Assembly (NCBI RefSeq): GCF_000987765.1
Contig: NZ_LAHP01000007.1
Span: 107,977 to 171,976, forward strand
Length of the DNA: 64,000 nt
Reading direction: 5' to 3'
Origin: Arsukibacterium sp. MJ3
GTDB lineage: Bacteria; Pseudomonadota; Gammaproteobacteria; Enterobacterales; Alteromonadaceae
In this document: piece after piece, positions 51,640-61,720 of the stretch
How the letters are laid out: every line of letters starts with the position of its first letter
Position numbering within the stretch: position 1 is the stretch's first letter
Translations under genes and position numbers: made by a program
The notes under the pieces: model-generated
Database searches by the model: none
The model's input: only the letters and a program-made list of their open reading frames with translations
What the model was told of the DNA's origin: nothing

Positions 51640-53199
51640 ATGCTTGCACACGCTAATTCTCGCCCACATTTTTGGAACATCCTGGATAAACTGCCGGTTG
51701 CGCTGTTTTATAAGGAAAGTGCCAAAGCTGAAATATGGGCAAATAGCGTCGCACAGCAGTTGTTTGGCTTTACTGCAGCGCAACAGCCACTTAGTTTACC
51801 GCAACTGTCCGAAATCAGGCTCTTAGATCAGCAGCAAAACAAAATTAGTTTACTCAGTAATCCATTATTATTAGCACTCAGTGGTACCACCCTAAACCAA
51901 GCGGTAACGCTTGATTTTAAAGACAGACAAAAGTCGTTAATACTTAATAGTCAATTGGTTAAGCTGGAATTTAGTTTAGGCACTACCATTATTGTTACCT
52001 TGTGCCCGCAGCAAGACGCGCCAGCAAGTAGCGATGGTTTAGCCCACTGTGCACCAAGCGCTGCGCCGGTAATGAGTAACAACCACTATAGCCACACCGA
52101 TATTGCCGAGTTAGAAGAAGCGTTAGCTTTTGACAAGCTTATGTCACTTATTTCAACCGAACTTATTAACGTTAGCAGCGAGGCGCTGGACCAGCATGTT
52201 GACGATGCCTTAGCGGCATTAGGCGAATTTTGCCATGCAGATCGAAGCTATTTATTTCAGTTTAATCAGCAGGTAACTGAAATGAATAACTCGCATGAAT
52301 GGGTACGCGAGGGCATTAGCCCGCAAAAAGCTAACCTGCAACAAGTTCCAGACACGGCTCTACCCTACTTTTATCAAAAAATGAAGCAAGACCATATTTT
52401 TGCCGTTGCCGATATTACCCAGTTACCCGCAGAAGCCAGTAACGAACAGCAGGAATTTAATAACGAAGATATTCGTTCTGTACTGTGTATCGGCATGCTG
52501 GCAGAGAATAAATTACTTGGCTTTGTCGGTTGTGACATGGTGGCGCGTCAACGCCACTGGAGTAGTAACGATGTGCGGCGCATTAAGCTGGTGGGTGAGA
52601 TGATCGCCAACAGTATTCAAAATGTAAATTACCGTAACTCACTGCAACAAATCCAACAGGAATTGCTGGCAGCTAATCGCGAGTTACAAAAGCAAGCCAA
52701 CCAGGATGGCTTAACCGGCCTGGCCAACCGCCGTCAATTTGATGAAAAACTGCTCGAAGAGATCCAGCGCAGCGCCCGCAGTGCATTGCCACTAAGCCTG
52801 TTAATGTTAGACATCGATTTATTTAAGCCGTTTAACGACCACTATGGCCATCAGGCCGGTGATGAAGCCTTGCAACGGGTAGCTACGGTATTAAGCAACG
52901 AGGCCAAACGCCAGGGTGAAATAGCGGCCCGCTATGGCGGTGAAGAATTTGCACTTATATTACCTAGCAGCGATAGCGTGGCCTGCCAGGACGTGGCCGA
53001 GCGAGTACAACAACAAATTAAAGCGCTGAATATTTCGCACTGTAAATCAGATGTTGCCCCCTACCTTACCGCCAGTATGGGGTGTTTCAGTATTATTGCC
53101 TGCAAAAATACCACCGCCAAACAAATGTTACGAAAATCCGATGAAGCCCTGTATCAGGCTAAAGCGGCCGGGCGCAATAAGGTTATTGCTGCTGACTAG
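51640..53199 (+). CDS. Diguanylate cyclase with GAF domain and PAS-like N-terminus
   Basis: The 519-residue protein has a PAS-like start (about 1-130), a GAF domain (about 190-340, including EEALAFDKLMSLIS and VLCIGMLAENKLLGFVG), and a GGDEF domain with NQDGLTGLANRRQFD and the active-site GGEEF at 433-437. It makes cyclic di-GMP from GTP. The inhibitory site reads R-Q-G-E instead of R-x-x-D, a conservative change. No membrane segment is seen. ATG 51640 is preferred because it lies after the dyad; GTG 51601 is the longer alternative. Cyclic di-GMP often controls exopolysaccharide such as the loci on both sides. Confidence 0.9.
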   Translation: MLAHANSRPHFWNILDKLPVALFYKESAKAEIWANSVAQQLFGFTAAQQPLSLPQLSEIRLLDQQQNKISLLSNPLLLALSGTTLNQAVTLDFKDRQKSLILNSQLVKLEFSLGTTIIVTLCPQQDAPASSDGLAHCAPSAAPVMSNNHYSHTDIAELEEALAFDKLMSLISTELINVSSEALDQHVDDALAALGEFCHADRSYLFQFNQQVTEMNNSHEWVREGISPQKANLQQVPDTALPYFYQKMKQDHIFAVADITQLPAEASNEQQEFNNEDIRSVLCIGMLAENKLLGFVGCDMVARQRHWSSNDVRRIKLVGEMIANSIQNVNYRNSLQQIQQELLAANRELQKQANQDGLTGLANRRQFDEKLLEEIQRSARSALPLSLLMLDIDLFKPFNDHYGHQAGDEALQRVATVLSNEAKRQGEIAARYGGEEFALILPSSDSVACQDVAERVQQQIKALNISHCKSDVAPYLTASMGCFSIIACKNTTAKQMLRKSDEALYQAKAAGRNKVIAAD

Positions 53200-53282
53200 T
53201 GGCTGCATTAAGCAAAGCAACATTAAACTAAGCTACTTAAACCTTAGCCACTCGCCTAACGGGCAGTGCCGCTATAAATAAC

Positions 53283-53338
53283 CAGCGGCTGTCATTTATA
53301 GCCGCTGAACTTACCGCTTAAGAATACTTGTCAGTATT
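53283..53338. other. Two hairpins between convergent genes
   Basis: CAGCGGCT (53283-53290) pairs with AGCCGCTG (53300-53307), and AATACT (53323-53328) with AGTATT (53333-53338). They lie between the ends of the diguanylate cyclase gene and yjbH. Neither is followed by a long T-run, so they are possible but unproven terminators. Confidence 0.45.
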
Positions 53339-53340
53339 TA

Positions 53341-55506
53341 CTAATTAAAAAAACCAGAACGCGATTCAGTCATATCAATCAGTTTAACTGGTCGGTTTAA
53401 AGGTTGGCCACCATCGCGAGCAATTGGTACCCAAGGTAAACGCCCCCGACCTTTTGCTGGCCTCACCGAGAACAAATCGAATGGTAACGATAAATAAAAC
53501 CCTTTGGTAAAGCTGCCTTCGCCATATTCCTCAGACGATACATTGGTTATCGCCGCATAAGCGCCAATAATAATGCCGCTATCAAAGCGCTTGGCAAAGT
53601 CGACATTTACCCCTTTATCTTTTGCCAGAAACTGACCAATATTAAACGTCAAGCGCGTATCAGGCAAAAATGATGGCTGCCAATACACATTAACGTGACC
53701 GGTTAAGGTTTTATAATCGAAAAAATCTATGTTATTTTCAAAAGAGCGTTGCCTTACGTAGTTAAGGTCAAAGCCAAATGCAAACTCACTGTCTACCGGC
53801 CGATACAACACTTCAGTACCCACACCACCAAACATGGTTTCCAGATAACCACCATAAGCCTGAACAAACCAGTTAGTATCAAGCTGCCGTTGCCAGTGGG
53901 CATAGGTGTTTTCCATGCTAAACTTACTGCCAGTAACATATTCACGTACCAGAGTCCGTACCCGCGGCAAAGGCGTATTAAACGCATCTACCTTAAAATT
54001 AAAGGTATCAAAGTTTTCCAGCAACGTTAATTTTGCCGTGGTATTAATACTGAAGTTTTCGCTAAATCGATAACCAGCACCCAAAAATACCCCACCCTGA
54101 TACATATAAAAATTTTCTGGGTTACCAAAAGACTGGATCCAGAAAATTTCCATACCAGTGTATAAACCGGTGGTATAAGGCACATCAGCCAGTGCCATAA
54201 TATCCGGATCTGGTGCCTGACGAATATAAGTAGACCTAATGTCCGGCTGTAATTGATCATAGGCAGCGGCACGGGCAAAGGCGTCAACGTCAATCACTTT
54301 TTCGACCAACGTTAAATTACCACTAAGCTCAATAACTCTTATGCGTTTAATCTGCGACGGTAGCTGTGTTAGCACTACCCTGGCTAAACGTTCAGTGGCT
54401 TCAACATCATCCCGGTAATACAACTGATGGCCGTATAAAATAAATTCATCATCGGTCATGCGTGAGGTTTTTAAATAAAAACCGGCATTAAATAACAATT
54501 GGCGCAATATAATATTAAGGTCACTAAATTCAGCAATTTGTGGCCTTGGTGAGGCTACTGGCAACATGGCCGGTTTTATCTTTGGCTGGTCATTAGTGTT
54601 TAAATCCAGTTGATAATGCACACCAAAACCCAAGGTATTGCCGCGTTGGTAATTTAAACTAAAATCAACATCACGCCACTGATATACCGCCCCCATATTC
54701 CAGCGACTGTCTTGTATTAAGTCGCCTGCCTTATCGCGAGAATAGTCGTTACCTTCATATTCAAGTTTTAATTTTAATGGCTGCCAGGGTGTCTGATACT
54801 CAACACCGCCAAACAGTGAAGCGGCACCTTTAAAAAACTTGCTGTAACTAATTTTACCACCTTGTCCCAGCGTTTCACTAGGACGGTTACAAAAGCTTTC
54901 ACGTACACTGCAAAACGGGTTTGCCGTATTTGCTGCTGTTCCCAAATACCCCCATCCCATGCCAAGGTGAACATCGAGCGGCCCTAACTGCTTACTTACA
55001 GCAATAAATTCACTTTCAAATAAGCCGGTACCACCAAAATCATTAAAACCCATGGCTACTTGCGGTAAATAACGGCTTTCCGCTAACAAACGCAATTTTA
55101 CATCAATACCCTTATCTTTTAGGGTTTGATCACCACTAAAACCAGGATCATCGCTATATAATCGGGTACGAATGTCAGTATAGCGTGCGGTAGTCTCCAT
55201 CCAAGGAAACAGCTGAATGCTCACCGACCAGAAGCGATACTCTTCGTTATCAGTATAATTTGCCGTTAAACTGCCCGCCGGTAACATACGCGCTGTAGGG
55301 GTTTGCAGTAAACCAACACCGCCGCGCACCATCTGCGTCAAGCCACTGCCAGACTGCTGCCAGTTGCTGCTAGCACTATTTTTCGAAGCTATTTCAGTAC
55401 TGTTTTGAGTGCTTGCGGCAGTAATAACTTGCCGGGCAAATGCTGCAGTACTTAGCAACGTTAATGCCACTACCCCCATAGCTAAAGTACAACTTGTGTA
55501 ATTCAT
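53341..55506 (-). CDS. yjbH: YjbH/GfcD-type outer membrane beta-barrel lipopolysaccharide/capsule protein
   Basis: The 721-residue protein starts with a signal peptide (cleavage after AFA near residue 24) and is rich in alternating aromatic strands, as in outer membrane barrels. The pattern GGVGLLQTPTARMLPAGSLTANYTDNEEYRFWSV matches the YjbH (DUF940) family start; the C-terminal half has many Y-x-x barrel strands. It is thought to form or gate a pore in exopolysaccharide export. Its ATG overlaps the GfcC stop (ATGA), so the operon is tightly coupled. Confidence 0.9.
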   Translation of the reverse strand: MNYTSCTLAMGVVALTLLSTAAFARQVITAASTQNSTEIASKNSASSNWQQSGSGLTQMVRGGVGLLQTPTARMLPAGSLTANYTDNEEYRFWSVSIQLFPWMETTARYTDIRTRLYSDDPGFSGDQTLKDKGIDVKLRLLAESRYLPQVAMGFNDFGGTGLFESEFIAVSKQLGPLDVHLGMGWGYLGTAANTANPFCSVRESFCNRPSETLGQGGKISYSKFFKGAASLFGGVEYQTPWQPLKLKLEYEGNDYSRDKAGDLIQDSRWNMGAVYQWRDVDFSLNYQRGNTLGFGVHYQLDLNTNDQPKIKPAMLPVASPRPQIAEFSDLNIILRQLLFNAGFYLKTSRMTDDEFILYGHQLYYRDDVEATERLARVVLTQLPSQIKRIRVIELSGNLTLVEKVIDVDAFARAAAYDQLQPDIRSTYIRQAPDPDIMALADVPYTTGLYTGMEIFWIQSFGNPENFYMYQGGVFLGAGYRFSENFSINTTAKLTLLENFDTFNFKVDAFNTPLPRVRTLVREYVTGSKFSMENTYAHWQRQLDTNWFVQAYGGYLETMFGGVGTEVLYRPVDSEFAFGFDLNYVRQRSFENNIDFFDYKTLTGHVNVYWQPSFLPDTRLTFNIGQFLAKDKGVNVDFAKRFDSGIIIGAYAAITNVSSEEYGEGSFTKGFYLSLPFDLFSVRPAKGRGRLPWVPIARDGGQPLNRPVKLIDMTESRSGFFN

Positions 55507-56246
55507 TGTTCTACCCGATGTAAAGCCAGTGCCAGCAAGTTTTTATTAAGCGTGTCCATATCTGCAGTAAACCACATTGCTGTAAAGTTAGCAGTTGCAA
55601 AGGGTATAAACACCTGCGCACCAGGCATAGCTTCAATGTGCTGTCGGTTCCAGAGGGCAATGCCGGTTTCAATTATTTGGCCATTTGGCTGAATAATAAA
55701 CACGGTACTGCTGTCTGCAAAACTCGAGCGCTGTAATGCCGGTAAATACTCCGCTACGGCAGTTGCACCACTGTGGCTTAGCGTTAAGGTTTTTTGTACC
55801 GCGCCCCAAAACACTACTGTCGACGGCCTTGCAAATAACTGCAGCTTATACACGCCAGGCTCAAAACGCGGGTTAAAAGGTGCCTGCGCCCGGGCTAAAT
55901 CATAATCAATAGTTATGACAATGCGCGTTGCTAACTGCCAACTTTTAAGCTGTAATTGCAAGGCAGTAAGCTCTGTTTGCAATGCCGGGCCAACGTGTAG
56001 TTTTAGCTCGTCTATCTGCTGCAATAACGCTATGCGTTGCTGTTCTATATCGCTGTTGTTTACCCGGTATAATTTAGTAGCCGGCCAATACCAGTTTTGC
56101 TGCAAAGCAATTGGTGCCAACACTTCATCTAGCCTTGGTTCGTTTTCAAATTGGTAAACGGTATTATTAAGCGTTATTTCAACAGTAGCAAAGCTACTAG
56201 TAGAACACAGCGCAACAGCGCTTAAAAGTAGAAGAATTCTGTTCAT
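55503..56246 (-). CDS. GfcC/YjbG-type capsule biosynthesis protein
   Basis: The 247-residue protein has a signal peptide (cleavage near SFA, residue 20) and the GfcC/DUF1017 pattern: ENEPRLDEVLAPIALQQNWYWPATKLYR and LPALQRSSFADSSTVFIIQPNGQIIETG. GfcC is a periplasmic protein of the group 4 capsule/YjbEFGH operons. Its role is not settled; it has a ubiquitin-like beta-grasp fold in E. coli. It overlaps yjbH and yjbF at both ends by ATGA. Confidence 0.85.
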   Translation of the reverse strand: MNRILLLLSAVALCSTSSFATVEITLNNTVYQFENEPRLDEVLAPIALQQNWYWPATKLYRVNNSDIEQQRIALLQQIDELKLHVGPALQTELTALQLQLKSWQLATRIVITIDYDLARAQAPFNPRFEPGVYKLQLFARPSTVVFWGAVQKTLTLSHSGATAVAEYLPALQRSSFADSSTVFIIQPNGQIIETGIALWNRQHIEAMPGAQVFIPFATANFTAMWFTADMDTLNKNLLALALHRVEQ

Positions 56247-56953
56247 ATTGCGTCTGCCGCCACCGCTATACCGTTACGTTGCAGCTGCCTGACCACTTCA
56301 CTAATAAAAGTAAGCTCAAACGGCTCTGCCCCTGGCGCCAACATCTGCCGGCTCTTTAATACCACACCACTTTTTGCCTCTAACCAAAACTGGTTTTGCC
56401 ATTTGTCATCAAACCTGACAAAGTTGGCAGTATTATCATATTGAACATTTTCTATTAGTGGTATCACTGCAACGTGCTGGCCAAAAAATAGCATAGTTTC
56501 AGCAGGGCCATATTGAAACGTCGAGCGCAACTGATAACCATATTCATGCTGCTGCCAATCGGCAAGTCGTAACCAGGGGCTGTTGTTACGTAAGCCGAAT
56601 TGCTGTTTTAAAGGGTCTTGTGCCGTGTTGCTAAGGTGTAACAAGTCGTTGTCTAAGCCAATAGTGCGCACAATACGGCCCTGCTCAGTAATTAGTACAA
56701 CCCGATCAGCCGACACCCACTTTAATTGCCCTTGCTCAATAAACATTAATGCCATTGCCACCTGGGCTTGCTTACCATACTTTATATACAAGTAATCGTG
56801 TTTTGCCGAGGTAAAAGCGGCATAAGGCAATTGCACATCTAAAGTAGGTGTAAATGCTAACGTCAGCATATCGGTGTAGGCGCGATAGGTACCAGAACAA
56901 GACATTAACGCAGAAAAACAAACGAGCAGTAAGAGCTTTTTAACAAGCATCAT
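56243..56953 (-). CDS. yjbF: YjbF/GfcB-type lipoprotein
   Basis: The 236-residue protein has a lipobox (ALMSC, lipidated cysteine 19) and the GfcB/YjbF (DUF2886-like) pattern: LPYAAFTSAKHDYLYIKYGKQ and ADRVVLITEQGRIVRTIGL. It is an outer membrane lipoprotein of the exopolysaccharide operon. AAGG lies before the ATG at 56953. It follows the small GfcA-like gene across an intrinsic terminator, so expression depends on read-through. Confidence 0.85.
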   Translation of the reverse strand: MMLVKKLLLLVCFSALMSCSGTYRAYTDMLTLAFTPTLDVQLPYAAFTSAKHDYLYIKYGKQAQVAMALMFIEQGQLKWVSADRVVLITEQGRIVRTIGLDNDLLHLSNTAQDPLKQQFGLRNNSPWLRLADWQQHEYGYQLRSTFQYGPAETMLFFGQHVAVIPLIENVQYDNTANFVRFDDKWQNQFWLEAKSGVVLKSRQMLAPGAEPFELTFISEVVRQLQRNGIAVAADAI

Positions 56954-56983
56954 CTTACAAACCTTGAAAAAATTGCTATAAAC

Positions 56984-57007
56984 AAAAAAGCCGCCGTAAG
57001 GCGGCTT
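56984..57007 (-). terminator. Internal terminator between the GfcA-like gene and yjbF
   Basis: On the minus strand AAGCCGCC (57007-57000) pairs with GGCGGCTT (56995-56988) over a four-base loop, followed by six T's (complement of A's at 56984-56989). It lies 16 bases after the small gene's stop and 31 bases before yjbF, inside the operon. Confidence 0.85.
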
Positions 57008-57022
57008 CTGAAAACACTATAT

Positions 57023-57406
57023 TTAGTTTACCGGCTGCACTATAGCAGGGTAAGTTGCAGTTACTGGAACCACAGTAATAGTATTAGTAACTGTTCCTGA
57101 AACACTAGCAGTAGCGGTAGCGGTGCCAGTTGTAGTACTAGTACACACACCGGCTACAGGTGCAGCATCACCACTGTTACATACCAGAGCAAATTCTTGC
57201 TCAGGTGGTAAGGTAACACCAGAGCTATTTGAAACAATAGATGCAGCAACTGCTAAAGAAACACCAAGAGCCGTTAAGCTGGCAATAGTTACCGCACCAG
57301 TTCCGGCTACACCAGAACCACCAGCTACAGCAGTATTATTTTGCTGAGCAGTTACATTATTGCTCATCGCCAACGCCATACCGGCAATAATTAATAATTT
57401 TTTCAT
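57023..57406 (-). CDS. Small GfcA/YjbE-like secreted protein
   Basis: The 127-residue protein has a signal peptide (cleavage after VTA near residue 21), a Gly/Ala-rich hydrophobic stretch (SGVAGTGAVTIASLTALGVS), and a Thr/Ala-rich tail ending in PAIVQPVN. It corresponds by position and composition to the small first gene (GfcA/YjbE) of these operons. I chose ATG 57406 with GAGGGA upstream; the frame starts earlier at 57427. Two cysteines in the tail could form a disulfide. Its function is unknown. Confidence 0.75.
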   Translation of the reverse strand: MKKLLIIAGMALAMSNNVTAQQNNTAVAGGSGVAGTGAVTIASLTALGVSLAVAASIVSNSSGVTLPPEQEFALVCNSGDAAPVAGVCTSTTTGTATATASVSGTVTNTITVVPVTATYPAIVQPVN

Positions 57407-57495
57407 ACATTGTCCCTCGTTTAACAAATTAAAATTCCAGATGCACGCAGCTTAAACCAAAATAGTAACAAGCTCAACCAGAATTATCAAAAAAT

Positions 57496-59475
57496 TTACG
57501 CTATTTGTTTAGCCGTTAAGCTTGAATAAACAGACGCTTTATCAGCATTACTTTTAAATGGTATTGCCGCAATTTGTGACGCCGTCTCAATATCGCAAGC
57601 GGCCCGCACAACCAAGTCGCTGGTAGCACAACTGTAGTTAAATTCGGTTGGTGCACTGCGAATAAGCTCAATAATATTTTCAACCGCAAACTCATCACAA
57701 GCCTGGTCAAGTCTTGTCAGTAAATGTGCCATTTCCGGCCAGCTTAAGCGTGCTTCATCGGCAGCCATAATCCGGCTATGCTCAGTTTGCCGCACATTTT
57801 CGCCTATTAGCAGTTCTTCATACAACTTTTCGCCGGGTCTAAGGCCGCTGTACTGAATTTCAATATCACCGTTCGGGTGAATACTATCTTTTACTTCCAG
57901 GCCCATTAAATGAATCATTCGTCTGGCTAAATCGGCTATTTTTACCGGCTCACCCATATCCAGCACGAAAACTTCGCCACCTTTACCCATAGCGCCCGCC
58001 TGAATAACCAGCTGTGCCGCTTCAGGAATAGTCATAAAATAGCGAATAATATCTTTATGGGTTACCGTTAATGGCCCACCTTTACGAATTTGTTCCCGAA
58101 ACAACGGCACCACCGAACCACTGGAGCCCAGCACATTACCAAAGCGCACCATACAAAACCGAGTGGTATTTTGGTGTTCTGCCAGTGCTTGCAGCACCAG
58201 CTCTGCTAAGCGTTTCGACGCACCCATTACATTAGTTGGCCGCACTGCTTTATCGGTAGAAATTAATACAAAAGTATCTACCTTGGCTCTAATGGCGGCT
58301 TCTGCCGTATACCAGGTGCCAAATACGTTATTACGCACCCCTTCTACCACGTTATATTCAACTAACGGTACATGCTTATAAGCTGCTGCGTGATACACAG
58401 TGTTTACCGCAAAAGTTCGCATTACGGTTTCCAGCCGGCTTTGCCGCTGCACTGTGCCCATTACCGGAATAAGCGCTATATCAAGATTATCACGGCTAAT
58501 TATTGCCGCGAGTTCTTGCTCAATACTGTATAAACCAAATTCAGATAATTCAAACAATACCAACATTGTCGGCTCATACCGAATTATTTGCCGGCATAAC
58601 TCTGAGCCGATAGAACCACCGGCGCCGGTAACCATTACCACCTTGCCTTTAATATCGGCATTCATTAATTTACTTTTAGGGGCTACAGCATCACGGCCAA
58701 GCAAATCTTCTATTTTTACATCTTGTAATTCATCAATGCGCATGGTGCCATCAACTAGGTCACTCATACCGGGGATAGACTGCACCGGTATTGGCAGTTC
58801 ATCCAACGCGTCTAATACTTCACGGCGCCTGGCACGGCTAGCTGATGGCAACGCCAGTAATACCCGGCTAATATTTTTACTTTTAATCAAGGCGCTAATT
58901 TGCGATGGCACACCCACTGCAATACCCAAAATAGTCGAGCGCTGCAAAGTGGTGTCATCGTCAATAAACATTACCGGATGATATTGCTCACCATTTAACA
59001 AGGCTTGGGCTAATTGCCGACCAGAAGAGCCCGCCCCGTAAATTAGTACCCGCTCTTTGTAGCCATTGTTGCGCTGCACTAAAAACATCCTGGCCAACAG
59101 ACGAATACCGCCCGACGTTACCAACGCTAATATGGCATACACAAATATCAGGTTGCCGCGTTGTGTTACGCCCAGAAAGGCAAACAATAACGCCAGAATA
59201 ACCGCACTACTAACAATACCTGCTAATACCGCGCCTAATGCATGCTGGCCGATATAACGTATTACCGCCCGGTATAGCCCCAGCTTGGTAAAAATAAATA
59301 ACGTTATCGGTAATGTTATTGCAAAAGCCAGCGCTATTTGCGGTATGGCACTATCAGCAGCATCTTGGGTCAGTAAATAAGCTGCCACCAATGAAATAAT
59401 TAAAAAATTAATATCAATTATCACCGATATCAGCCGCTTTACCGAACGCGGTAACCCCAGTAACCATCCAAGCAT
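57496..59475 (-). CDS. Membrane-bound nucleoside-diphosphate sugar 4,6-dehydratase (WbpM/CapD-like)
   Basis: The 659-residue protein has four N-terminal membrane helices (to about residue 130), a Rossmann-like linker (RVLIYGAGSSGRQLAQALL), and a C-terminal SDR dehydratase domain: TGAGGSIGSELCRQI for NAD binding, STDKAVRPTNVMGASKRLAE where methionine takes the place of the usual tyrosine (S-M-K type), and RFGNVLGSSGSVVPLFREQI. This class converts UDP-GlcNAc to UDP-4-keto-6-deoxy sugars at the inner membrane. ATG 59475 with GGAGAG upstream begins MLGWLLGLPRSVKR. An extended -10 (TGCTATAAT) 55 bases upstream gives it its own promoter. Confidence 0.92.
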   Translation of the reverse strand: MLGWLLGLPRSVKRLISVIIDINFLIISLVAAYLLTQDAADSAIPQIALAFAITLPITLFIFTKLGLYRAVIRYIGQHALGAVLAGIVSSAVILALLFAFLGVTQRGNLIFVYAILALVTSGGIRLLARMFLVQRNNGYKERVLIYGAGSSGRQLAQALLNGEQYHPVMFIDDDTTLQRSTILGIAVGVPSQISALIKSKNISRVLLALPSASRARRREVLDALDELPIPVQSIPGMSDLVDGTMRIDELQDVKIEDLLGRDAVAPKSKLMNADIKGKVVMVTGAGGSIGSELCRQIIRYEPTMLVLFELSEFGLYSIEQELAAIISRDNLDIALIPVMGTVQRQSRLETVMRTFAVNTVYHAAAYKHVPLVEYNVVEGVRNNVFGTWYTAEAAIRAKVDTFVLISTDKAVRPTNVMGASKRLAELVLQALAEHQNTTRFCMVRFGNVLGSSGSVVPLFREQIRKGGPLTVTHKDIIRYFMTIPEAAQLVIQAGAMGKGGEVFVLDMGEPVKIADLARRMIHLMGLEVKDSIHPNGDIEIQYSGLRPGEKLYEELLIGENVRQTEHSRIMAADEARLSWPEMAHLLTRLDQACDEFAVENIIELIRSAPTEFNYSCATSDLVVRAACDIETASQIAAIPFKSNADKASVYSSLTAKQIA

Positions 59476-59529
59476 TAAACTCTCCAAAACATGCGCTACA
59501 GTAAAATAATGCAGCAAAAAATTGTTATG

Positions 59530-59538
59530 ATTATAGCA
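59530..59538 (-). promoter_or_regulatory. Extended -10 promoter of the dehydratase gene
   Basis: On the minus strand TGCTATAAT lies at 59538-59530, an extended -10 with perfect TATAAT, 55 bases before the start codon at 59475. No good -35 is seen, as is usual for extended -10 promoters. The remaining region 59476-59670 holds no gene. Confidence 0.5.
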
Positions 59539-59670
59539 TTTGTACAGCGCCGCAGACAGCTCAAGAACGCTACCCGCTATCTTATTGCTGTTTCAGGTAA
59601 TTTAGCAATGTAATTCAACGCTATTAACTATCAATGAGGTTATTCTTAACAGATCCGAATGAATGTCCGC

Positions 59671-60270
59671 TTAATTGTTAGCAACAATACCTTGCCCGCG
59701 CAAATACGCTAATACCTGCCTGGCGGCCTGTTCAATACTTAGCTCGACGGTGTTTACATGTATATCCGGCTTTTGCGGCGCCTCATAGGGGGAACTAATG
59801 CCGGTAAAGTGGGCTATTTCACCGGCACGGACTTTTTTATACAGGCCTTTCGGGTCACGTTGCTCGCAAATGGCCAGTGGCGTATCAACAAATACTTCAA
59901 TAAAAGCGTTACCCGCCAGTGCTTTTGCCTTTGCTCGATCAGCAATAAACGGCGAGATAAAAGCAGTGCCAACAATTAAACCGGCATCTAACATCAGCCG
60001 GCTTACTTCAGTAATGCGGCGGATATTTTCTACCCGCGAGGTATCGTCAAAACCTAAATCATTATTTAGGCCGTGGCGCACATTATCGCCATCCAGTAAG
60101 TAGGTACTGCAGCCGAGGTTAAACAATAGCCTATCTACCGCATTAGCAATAGTAGATTTGCCCGAGCCCGAAAGCCCGGTATACCACAACAAACACGGCT
60201 GATGGCCATTACGCAATTGGCGCTCACGATGATTTACCGCGGCATTATGCCAGACAATATTGTCTGTCAT
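59671..60270 (-). CDS. cysC: Adenylylsulfate kinase
   Basis: The 199-residue kinase has a P-loop [14 protein letters not shown] (32-45), [15 protein letters not shown], the substrate region [22 protein letters not shown] and a PYEAP motif. It phosphorylates APS to PAPS, the sulfate donor for assimilation and for sulfotransferases. Its ATG overlaps the cysN stop (ATGA). It closes the cysDNC operon. Confidence 0.96.
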   Translation of the reverse strand: MTDNIVWHNAAVNHRERQLRNGHQPCLLWYTGLSGSGKSTIANAVDRLLFNLGCSTYLLDGDNVRHGLNNDLGFDDTSRVENIRRITEVSRLMLDAGLIVGTAFISPFIADRAKAKALAGNAFIEVFVDTPLAICEQRDPKGLYKKVRAGEIAHFTGISSPYEAPQKPDIHVNTVELSIEQAARQVLAYLRGQGIVANN

Positions 60271-61703
60271 GTTAAACGACCTTTTTTCGCTAATTCCGGC
60301 AGATGCTTACGCAGCAATTGAATAAGCTCTAACTCGAAGGTGCTTAAGCCACTAATTGGCTGCTCTGGCTGTGGTTCAAGCTCTGGACCGGCCTGTGCCA
60401 CCAATGCAGCATCGACCATACCAGCAGCTACCGTTAAATTGGTTAAGCGGTCAATAATAATAAATGCACCCGTTTGCTTGTTTTTTAAATAGGCATCGAA
60501 GGCCACGGCTTCAGTTAAGGTAATATCTACCAAGCCTATTTCATTTAACCCAAGGCTTTGTGTATAGCACTCTTCCAACGTATTAACATCAATTCGGTGG
60601 TGTAACTTCGCTACTTCACCACTAACCAATTTGCAAGCAAACTTAAAGTAGTAATCACGTTCAGTTTTTAGTGGCTGCTCATGCATCCAGATTAATCTGG
60701 CCCGTAACCGTGATGACACATGCGCTAATACATCCTTTTTCACCAGCATATTGCCACGGCTAATGTCTATTTCATCGTTCAACGTTAGCGTTACGGCTTG
60801 CGGGGCATGCGCCTGTGTTAGCTCGCCATTAAAAGTAACAATCGACTTTATAGTAGAAATAGTACCCGCCGGCAATACCCTAATGGTGTCACCCACCGCC
60901 ACACTGCCAGCAGCAATAGTTCCGGCAAAGCCCCGAAACTCTGAATTTGGCCGGCTAACCAGCTGCACCGGAAAACGAAACTCCGGGCTGCCAGCAGAGG
61001 CGCTTATTTCCATGGTTTCCAGGTACTGCATTAAGGTTGAGCCACGAAACCAGTTTAATTTTTCGCTGGGGTTAACCACGTTGTCTCCCTCCAAGGCCGA
61101 AATAGGCACAAAGCGAATATCCGGAATATCTAGCGCACCGGCCAGCGTTAAATACTGGTCCTGAATATCTTTATAACGCGCCTGCGAATAATCTACCAAA
61201 TCCATTTTATTAATGGCGACAATCACATGCTTAATACCCAGCAAACTGCAAATAAAACTATGGCGGCGGGTTTGCGTTTGCACGCCCTTACGCGCGTCTA
61301 CCAAAATAATTGCCACGTCACAGGTTGAAGCACCGGTAGCCATATTGCGAGTGTATTGCTCGTGCCCTGGGGTATCGGCAATAATAAATTTACGCTTGTC
61401 AGTCGAAAAATAGCGGTAGGCCACATCAATCGTAATGCCCTGCTCACGCTCAGACTGCAGGCCGTCAACCAGCAGCGCTAAATCAACTTTATTACCCTGC
61501 GTACCCGACTTTTTACTGTCTTCGGTAATCGCAGCAAGCTGGTCTTCAAAAATCATTTTGCTGTCATGCAATAAACGGCCTATTAGGGTGCTTTTGCCGT
61601 CATCGACACTGCCACAAGTAATAAAGCGCAGCAGCTGTTTGTTTTCATGTTGCTTTAAATAGGCCAGAATATCATGTTCAATTAATGCTGAGGCATGGCT
61701 CAT
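60267..61703 (-). CDS. cysN: Sulfate adenylyltransferase subunit 1 (GTPase)
   Basis: The 478-residue protein is an EF-Tu-like GTPase: [18 protein letters not shown] (P-loop), [17 protein letters not shown] (G3), NKMDLV (G4), then beta-barrel domains. CysN hydrolyses GTP to drive APS synthesis by CysD. It is not fused to cysC, which follows as a separate gene. The ATG at 61703 has a GGAG site upstream. It overlaps cysC by ATGA. Confidence 0.96.
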   Translation of the reverse strand: MSHASALIEHDILAYLKQHENKQLLRFITCGSVDDGKSTLIGRLLHDSKMIFEDQLAAITEDSKKSGTQGNKVDLALLVDGLQSEREQGITIDVAYRYFSTDKRKFIIADTPGHEQYTRNMATGASTCDVAIILVDARKGVQTQTRRHSFICSLLGIKHVIVAINKMDLVDYSQARYKDIQDQYLTLAGALDIPDIRFVPISALEGDNVVNPSEKLNWFRGSTLMQYLETMEISASAGSPEFRFPVQLVSRPNSEFRGFAGTIAAGSVAVGDTIRVLPAGTISTIKSIVTFNGELTQAHAPQAVTLTLNDEIDISRGNMLVKKDVLAHVSSRLRARLIWMHEQPLKTERDYYFKFACKLVSGEVAKLHHRIDVNTLEECYTQSLGLNEIGLVDITLTEAVAFDAYLKNKQTGAFIIIDRLTNLTVAAGMVDAALVAQAGPELEPQPEQPISGLSTFELELIQLLRKHLPELAKKGRLT

Positions 61704-61720
61704 TACTTACTCCTTATTAC

